From Semisulcospira habei (lineage: Eukaryota; Mollusca; Gastropoda; Semisulcospiridae), in NCBI GenBank assembly GCA_036245525.1, contig BTPG01000007.1:167428148-167492147 (forward strand): a stretch of DNA of 64,000 bases, written 5' to 3'. This document shows positions 22,301 through 31,300 of the stretch, piece after piece. How positions within the stretch are numbered: the first letter of the stretch is position 1; each line of letters opens with the position of its first letter. The position numbers and the translations under genes were made by a program. The notes under the pieces were generated by a model that saw nothing but the letters and a program-made list of their open reading frames with translations, was not told the origin of the DNA and searched no databases.

Positions 22301-25300
22301 TGTTGATCGGTCTTGCACGTGAGCCTTAAGGGCTTTGCCATTCTTGTTTTGATTACATTAACACAGTGTTTGCTGGGCCTGATGATACAGGGTGACAGTG
22401 CTGGGAACAGGTGCCAAATGGCTGGCTGTGTTGGAGGACAAAGGGGTTACACCAGGTAAGATAACAGACGGCAATATCTGTTAGCCCCTTCGCTGCCAGG
22501 CTCCATAATTGATATTACAAAACTCACAAACCAAATAGGTGAGGCTTGCGCTGGCAGAATTGTACAACAAACCAAGGGGAATTACTCAGCGCTGGACAGA
22601 CGAACAGTTAGATCCCCTGCCCCCTCCTATCAGGCACCCAATCGCCAGCCCACAGAGAAATACACAGGTATAGAATAAGACGATCATTTGCATCTTCAAA
22701 AAAGATGCATCAGGTCCCTTATATAACCCATGTCTTTCTCCGGAACTTAGGAAGTAGGCAGGGGAAACATACATACACAAACACGAAGGTGCATTACTAT
22801 ATGTGGTCAGGTAAATACCCTGAATTCCCACAGTAGATGCACAGAACATGTGTGATATTACAAAAGCATCACAGCTTAACCATTTGGCTGTGGGTAATGC
22901 TTTCTGTCGAGCTGATTCCTGCAGGAATCAGCTCAACAAAAAGCTCTACTGACAGCCAAAGGGTTAAAAGCCCCATAAGCATTGTGTGTAAGTAAGAAAC
23001 AGATATTCATGTAACCAGTAAGAGGCATAGATCATCGTGAGCCTAGCAGTCGCAAGGGTGGCGATGGGGGGCATGAGTTAACCTCTTCACTGCTGAGCAA
23101 AAACGAACACCACCCAACTGCAAGAGGTATAGATCCTCATGAGCCCCCGCAATTGCGGGGGCTCATGAGGATCTACGCCTCTTGCTGAAACCCCTTTAAA
23201 TCCATTGTTCATGTGGCGGCCGGAGCTGGTTCGCGTTGAATTTACACAGATTTTAGACGTCGCTGCTGAGCAAAAACGAACACCACCCAACTGCAACAGG
23301 TATAGATCCTCATGAGCCCCCGCAATTGCGGGGGCTCATGAGGATCTATGCCTCTTGCTGAAACCACTTTAAATCCATTGTTCATGTGGCGGCCGGAGCT
23401 GGTTCGCGTTGAATTTACACAGATTTTAGACGTCGCTGCTGAGCAAAAACGAACACCACCCAACTGCAACAGGTATAGATCCTCATGAGCTCCCGCAATT
23501 GCGGGGGCTCATGAGGATCTATGCCTCTTGCTGAAACCCCTTTAAATCCATTGTTCATGTGGCGGCCGGAGCTCGTTCACGTTGAATTTACACAGATTTT
23601 AGACGTCGCTGCTGAGCAAAAACGAACACCACCCAACTGCAACAGGTATAGATCCTCATGAGCCCCCGCAATTGCGGGGGCTCATGAGGATCTACGCCTC
23701 TTGCTGAAACCACTTTAAATCCATTGTTCATGGGGTGGCCGGAGCTCATTTGCGTTTAAATTTACACAGATTTTGGACGACACCGCTGAGCAAAAACAAA
23801 CACCACCCAACTGCAAGAGGTATAGATCCTCATGAGCCCCCACAAATGTGGGGGGCTCATGAGGATCTACGCCTCTTGCTGAAACCACTTTAAATCCATT
23901 GTTCATGGGGTGGCCAGAGCTCGTTCGCGTTGAATTTACACAGATTTTAGACGTCGCTGCTGAGCAAAAACGAACACCACCCAACTGCAACAGGTATAGA
24001 TCCTCATGAGCCCCCGCAATTGCGGGGGCTCATGAGGATCTATGCCTCTTGCTGAAACCGCTTTGTATCCATTGTTCATGGGACTGCTGGAGCTCTTTTA
24101 CACAGATTTTAGAGGTAGGATGTACGTGCAGTGGCAATGACGCGGTTAATGCTGTGCCATCCATTTTCAGTAGATATGAAAGGGCTACATCGATAAATAG
24201 GTCACAGTCTTCATTCCCGGGGACTGATTTGTTTTGATATCCAGAATGATGAATTTCAGCTTTTTGGTTCAGACAGAACAACCTTTCATAACCAAACTGT
24301 TTATCTGCAAGAGGCATGGATGAGGGGCCTATGAGAATTTTTATCTGCGACTGGCATGAATCAGACACAGTTACATCCATGCTTAACACTACTGCTGAAT
24401 AGAGATTGAACTTGTGGACCATTTTCAGTCATTTCAATTTTTCACACTTGACTGTTAGTGTCACCCATACACCATTGCTTGCTTGGCTGACTGGTTTATA
24501 GCTTGTGGACATATTTTCTGCAGCGAAGACTCACGACCTTTCCACTCTGAAGATGATCTTGTCAACGGGCTCACCACTGAAGCCCAACAGCTACGAGTAT
24601 GTGTACCGCGATATCAAGAGAGATTTGCTGCTGGGCTCTATCTCAGGTATTTCACTTGATTGTGGTCTGAATAAAGAGAATGCAGAATGCCTGGCCGAAA
24701 GTCGACTGCCAGTAATCAGGGATTCAGGACATTAGAAGCACCCTTTTTCGTGAAATTCCTTAAGTTTGGAAAAGATCAAGTTTTTTCATTAACCCGTTGA
24801 CTGTGAGTAGCAGTTTTAGTCACTAAGATTCCAGCAGGAATCATCGTAACAAGAAGTGTCACCAACAGCCAAGGGTTACAATCTTACTCTGTGGATGTTA
24901 TTTGCCTTCGCATTTAGCAAAACTTTGCTTCAGTTATTGCCCAAAATTGTTATAATTTCACCAAAAATAAAAAAATAAATAAAAAATAAAAAACCAGCAG
25001 CCTAAGATTTCAGGCTTAGGCCGGGCTGATCATTTCTGCCCACAATCATGCATAACGCTAAACAGAACATGTTCCTGTGCAGGTGGAACAGACATCATTG
25101 CCTGTTTCATGGGCCACAACTGGACTGTGCCTGTGTACAAGGGGGAGGTTCAGTGTCTGCTGCTGGGATGTGACATGCAGAGCTGGGACGAAGAAGGTAT
25201 GGTGCGTGCCTCCACCATTTCCTAGAAAGGTCATCGTGGTTTGCATAGACTGATCTGAAATGCTTGTTCCAGAACAGTCTCCTAGCTGCAGCCCCATGCT

Positions 25301-28300
25301 CCACTGGGAGCGCAAACGGATTAACCCATTCAGCCCTGACGCACTGCAGCAGGAGATGGGTCGACCATGATAATTCAAGGGTACTGCCAGATTAGCTTGG
25401 CGCCTGTCCGCGCCAAGCTAATCTGGCACTACCCTTGATTTATCATGGTCAACCCATCTCCTGCAACTGGTGCATATAGTCATTAGATGACGCCTCCAAA
25501 ATTTGGAAAATACGGCCGTCAGGCTGAATGAGTTAAGTCAAGGCTCTTTTTCTTAGAAGATAGAATAAAGAGTAAAAAAGATGGAACAATATAGGAAATC
25601 CGTCATTGTGTATAGAAGCAGCAGGCATCAGAACTGTCTTCAGATCTGTGTTTTTTTTTGAGGAAAGACTAAAGCTGATCCTGTTTTGAGCGACAGCCCT
25701 TATGACACGTGACATTTTTTGTCCTTCAAAACTTTTCTTGAGAGAGTGCCTGTCTTTCAAGACTTTGAGAGAGTGCCTGTCTTTCAAGACTTTTGAGAGA
25801 GTGCCTGTCTTTCAAGACTTTTGAGAGAGTGCCTGTCTTTCAAGACTTTTGAGAGAGTGCCTGTCTTTCAAGACTTTTGAGAGAGTGCCTGTCTTTCAAG
25901 ACTTTTGAGAGAGTGCCTGTCTTTCAAGACTTTTGAGAGAGTGCCTGTCTTTCAAGACTTTTGAGAGAGTACCTGTCTTTCAAGACTTTTGAGAGAGTGC
26001 CTGTCTTTCAAGACTTTTGAGAGAGTGCCTGTCTTTCAAGACTTTTGAGAGAGTGCCTGTCTTTCAAGACTTTTGAGAGAGTGCCTGTCTTTCAAGACTT
26101 TTGAGAGAGTGCCTGTCTTTCAAGACTTTTGAGAGAGCGCCTGTCTTTCAAGACTTTTCTTGCTATAAACCTGGTTGCACAAACAGGCTACATCCTGTCT
26201 AACATTTTCAAGTGGAAAAAGTTTCTCCAGGAGGAAAACAAAATCAGCTTGAAGTTTTGTGTGTATTCTCAAACTGTTGAGCATTTCCCACATGGTTGCA
26301 GTGTTGTTGCATGGAGATTTTGACCGACTGAAACGTGGAAAAAGAAAAATGTAAAAAGTACTGGTGTTCTCAGAGAGATGTTTGGTTTTTTTCCCTCCTT
26401 CATAACATGGATCTGATTTCTAACGCGATCAGATTTCTCTGCAGGTAAGGCGGTGTTTGATGAAAGCGGCGAGCTGGTGTGTCTGAAGCCATTTCCTTCC
26501 ATGCCAGTTTCATTCTGGAATGATCATAATGGAATTCTCTACAAGAAGGCTTACTTCAGCAAGTTTGAAGGTACATGCTCCTAACCTATTCACTAGTACG
26601 GTTTCATGATAATTTCTAAGATGTGAAATTCCACAGTTTCTGCCACTGTTGGAAAACTATGGTTAATGTATGGGAGGAGAAAAGTTAATTCCCATACCGT
26701 TCGTGAGAGTACTTCTCAGGTAGACCCACTCAGGGTGTATGCCACAGGTACCTAAACGTACTCTTCTAGTCAGATAGGATGCTTACAATATATTGAACAG
26801 AAATGTTCTTGTGGTATACTCCCCAAGTGGGTCTATCGGGGGAGTGCTGCCACAAGAGAGATGGGGTGACTTTCATTGCATGGTACAAATGGAATGACAG
26901 AAAGTGCTGAAAAAAATCGTAAAATGCCATGTTTGTGGGTGACTGCAGGGGATCCCTCATAGCAATCTAAGTTCTTCCACACAATAATAATGAAAAGATT
27001 TATTTGTGCATGTAGTTTGTTTTATATTTATTGTGATCTCTTCAGGAGTATGGACGCATGGTGACTTTTGTCTCATCAACAGCAAGACTGGAGGGATAAT
27101 CATGATGGGCCGCAGGTAATGCAGCTTTTGTCATGTATTTATTCACTTATGCATTTGTTTATGTAAATGCTTTGTACACATATTTGTGTAGACTTTTATG
27201 TATGATTTTATGCCTTTCTTTTTTCTGTGGGTGTGTGTAGTGATGGCACTTTGAATCCTAATGGAGTGCGTTTTGGGAGTGCCGAGATTTATCACATTGG
27301 TAAGTAAATTGTTTGTTTCTACACCAAGTATAATCTCTTTTGATTTGAAAATGCCCTTGACCCCCTTGTGCATGCTGCAGCCAGTACTGTTAACATGACC
27401 GGTGGCTGCATGCACAAGGGGGTTCATTTGTGTGTGTAAACTAAATTGTTTTTAATGTGTTGAGCCCCTTCTCTGCAGAGAAAACATGAGCTTGATCAAC
27501 TACAGGACAAATTCTCATGAACCCCGGCAGTTGCGGGGGCTGATGAGGATCGATGCCTCTTGCTGACCCCACTTTGTGTCCACGTTCCTTGGACAGCTGG
27601 GGCTGTTTGGCGTTGACTTAATACAAATTTCAGAAGCACTGTCTGCATCCTCTAGTAGTGAAGGGGTTAATTGTCGATATTCTTCCAGTGGAGTCCTTCA
27701 AGGAGATTCAAGACAGTGTGTGCGTGGCACAGCGCAGTCGCGACGGGACGGAGGAACGTGTCATCCTGTTCCTGAAGATGGTGCCTGACTTCCAGCTGAA
27801 CAAGGAGCTCATCACCAGCATCAAGAACCACATCCGCACCTACCTGTCTGCCAGACATGTGCCAGCCATCTTTCTTACCATCGCCGACATCCCTGTGAGA
27901 ATACTGTTTAGTCTTTGAACAGATTTCATCAGTTCAACTCCTTAAATGCCAGTTTGACGCAGAATGTATTGCTGAAATGTTTAACCCTTTTAGCCCTGGA
28001 TCCCTAAAGCAGGAGATGGCTTGACCATGATAATTCAAGGGTAGTGCCAGATTAGCTTGGCGCCTTCAGGCGTCTGGCACTACCCTTGAATTATCATGGT
28101 CAAGTCATCACCTGCAACTGGTACTTAGTCATTAGGCAACACCTCCAAAATTTGAGAAATGGCCGACTTTGGGGCTGAAAAGGTTAATTCAACGCCAACG
28201 AACCCCAGCTGTCCCAGGAACATGGATTCAAAGTGGTGTCAGCAATTGGCATAGATCCCCATGAGCCACTGCCACCGTGGGGACTGATGAGGACCTATGT

Positions 28301-31300
28301 CTCTTGCACTTGGATCTTGTTCACTTTTTGTTGGCAGTGAAGGGGTTAATGTCCTACAACACTCTTGGTGATAAAGGAGCGGGCAACCCATTTCCTATCT
28401 TGTGTACTGTTTTCACAACTTGTGAGATGTTTTGAAGCAATTCATTCCTCATAATTCCTTTCACATTTTATAATTAACTCTGTGCACCAGCTGTGGCAGA
28501 TAGATTTACATTACCACGTCAAACAAGATCAGTATCTGCTTGTCGCGGTTGTTTTTCCATTTTAACAATTTTGTTTTTTTTACCAGAACATGTGTTAACT
28601 TTATTGTCCTTGTTCTCCCAGTTTTTGTGTGTGTGAGAGATGGGTGTGGGTAGTAGATGCCAATATAGCACTGGCTATAACTCATTCAGCCCGAAGCACG
28701 TATTTCCCAAATTTTGGAGGCATCATCTAACGACTATGCACCTGTTGCAGGAGATGGATCGACCATGAAAATTCAAGGGTTGTGCCAGATTAGCTTGGTG
28801 CCGACAGGCACCAAGCTAATCTGTCACTACCCTTGAATCATCATGGTCGACCCATCTCCTGTAGTGCGTCAGGGCTGAATGGGTTAACGTTTATGACTGA
28901 TCAAGTCATCTGCTGTTGTGGTATCTCAGTGTAAGTGTGTCGATGCAGTCTTGTAATAAATGAGGAAAAAGAAATCAGCAGAGCTTTATCTATATGAGCC
29001 TGTCTCAAAAGGTGAAGACAAGAATGGGACAATGCAGCTAAAAACTGAAATAAAGAATCACTTTACTCTTACCTGTGATCTTGACTTAGACACCCCTAGC
29101 ATACTGTAGAATAAGTGAAAAGCTAGCTAGTTAAATATTGAATGCCTGATCTTAGCTTAAAACGGGTCAGCTGGCTTGTCGCAAATGTGACAATGGACAA
29201 AATGATAAGGATCAAATTCAATGGAAAATATTATCTGTAATTCTTTTTGTCAGTTTCTTCAATATAAGGTGAGTTTTGAAATGTTTTCTTTTTGTGAATT
29301 TTGCTACCAGATGGGCACATGCGTTATTTCGGTCCAGCATCACAAAGAATCAAATGCAAATAATGTGAAAATCATCAGTCATTTATTGAAGTAAGTCCAC
29401 AACACCATGTAGCATCATTGTTTTCACTTTATTTTGTATGAACTTCACGTTTTGGATGTGCTAGTTGAAGCGGACCACAAAAAAGTGTTTGGTAAGAGGT
29501 TATACTGCAAACAAAGTGACTGCAAATAAATGACAAATATTCAATAATCAGACATCAGGGTCAAGCAGTCGGAGAAGGGGAAGAAAATGGCTGGACGTCT
29601 AGCTGTTCTCCAGTTCCTCATTGTTGGAGCTCCAGATGTTGTGACTGGTGACTGAGGCTGAAGGATGTACAGGAATAAGCGTTCAGTTGTTTAGATCTAC
29701 ATAGATCTCCCAGCCTCTGCGCAGATACACTGAGCAGATGGGGGCCCTAAGCAGAATTGGACAGCTTTCAACCACAGCATGTTTACTGGCCACAACATCT
29801 TGCAACTCTGGAAAAGTTTTGCAGCGATGAGAAAACAGTTCTTGGCATTTGAGATGGAGAGGGTGGTCCTGATAGCGACTGTTGTATCACCAATGTTGAT
29901 AGGGATGGTGATGCTGCTGACTGTAGTGCAGAATTGGATGTTGTTGCAGGCTGTACAGCTTTTGGTCTCAACTGGTCATTTTTTTCAATCATCCATTGAG
30001 CCAGAATGTTCACAGCCACGTTCTCCAATGAGGCATGCAGGACGGAAACAGGACAGTTTCCTTGTCTGAAGATTAAGAGTATTTCCTCCCAGGCCTCTTT
30101 AATTTCCACTAAACTAAGATCCAAACCAACAGACAGCTGTCTAATTGATTATGTTGTCAATTTATACAATAATTTGTTCGACTGTTAACATGTCACGATC
30201 ATGACATGAGACATAATTAAGGAGTGGTCTGAGTGAACGAGTTTATCTCTCCTTGGAAGCGCCATTTGTGAGACAAATTGATGACGTAACATTCACCAGA
30301 GATTTCAACTTTCTTTTTCATAGCCATTTGGACTCGCATCTTGGACATGCATGCAGATGCAAACTTAAGTTCTAAGTACCCAAGTGGACAAAGTCAGACC
30401 TACATCAGCTTTGAAACAGCCGCATCCACGAATGGTTTTGCACTTCTGTGATGTTTTGCACGTAAATGAATCACAATCCCCTTAACATTGATCAGCCGAC
30501 TTACAGAGTGTACACAAACTGCATAGAAGTGATGCACTCTCAATTACATCCAAGTGCCTGGAGGGGACAAAGTTGGTCACGATCGTATGTACATTTTTTC
30601 GAAGTTGTCTATACAAATTGAAGTACCCAATACAGATTTCACATGTTCAGATAAACAAAGCAATCAAAGAAACAAACAAAACAGCCAACCGCATCTGCAC
30701 TTTTTATTGGGATGTAAACTGACCAACAGTTTGCCTGCCCAATGGCGTGTCCCATTCTCCAGGTGAAAAATATGCTTTATTTCCATCCATTTTTCAGCAC
30801 GGCTGTCGTTATAACTACTCTGTGCATGTATTCACTGCTAAATATACCAAATAAAGTGATCCGAGATGACCTGTCAATTCGCTTCCAGTTAAGAAATGTA
30901 GGAGCTGTGCATGACCACTCCAAGCAAACGTCACCTTTTGAGACAGGCTCATAATCCTTAAACCTCACTAATAACAAGAACCGATTTAACAAAAGTCAGA
31001 TATGATCACACTTTTTCAGAGGTTCCCACCACAGTTTTCCACATAAATTATTTCATGGCTGACAAACTTTGGGTCAATGGCGATTTGTTATATCCAAACT
31101 TTACTGTAGATCCATTTATCTGTACCTAAACCGGTCTACGTTTTGCTTCATCTTTTGTGTTTCAGTACACAATCAGTGGCAAGAAGGTGGAGGTCGCTGT
31201 CAAACGTGCCATATCCAACATGACTGTTCCACAGAGAGGGGCCCTGGCCAACCCAGAGTGTATCGACCTGTACTACAACATCCCAGAACTGCAGGACTAC

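Noticed and set aside
23087..23990. Repeated ORF beginning [15 protein letters not shown] as a tandem gene family
   Set aside because: The frame exists only because the 173-bp satellite unit lacks stops in one phase. Units include the non-coding hairpin.
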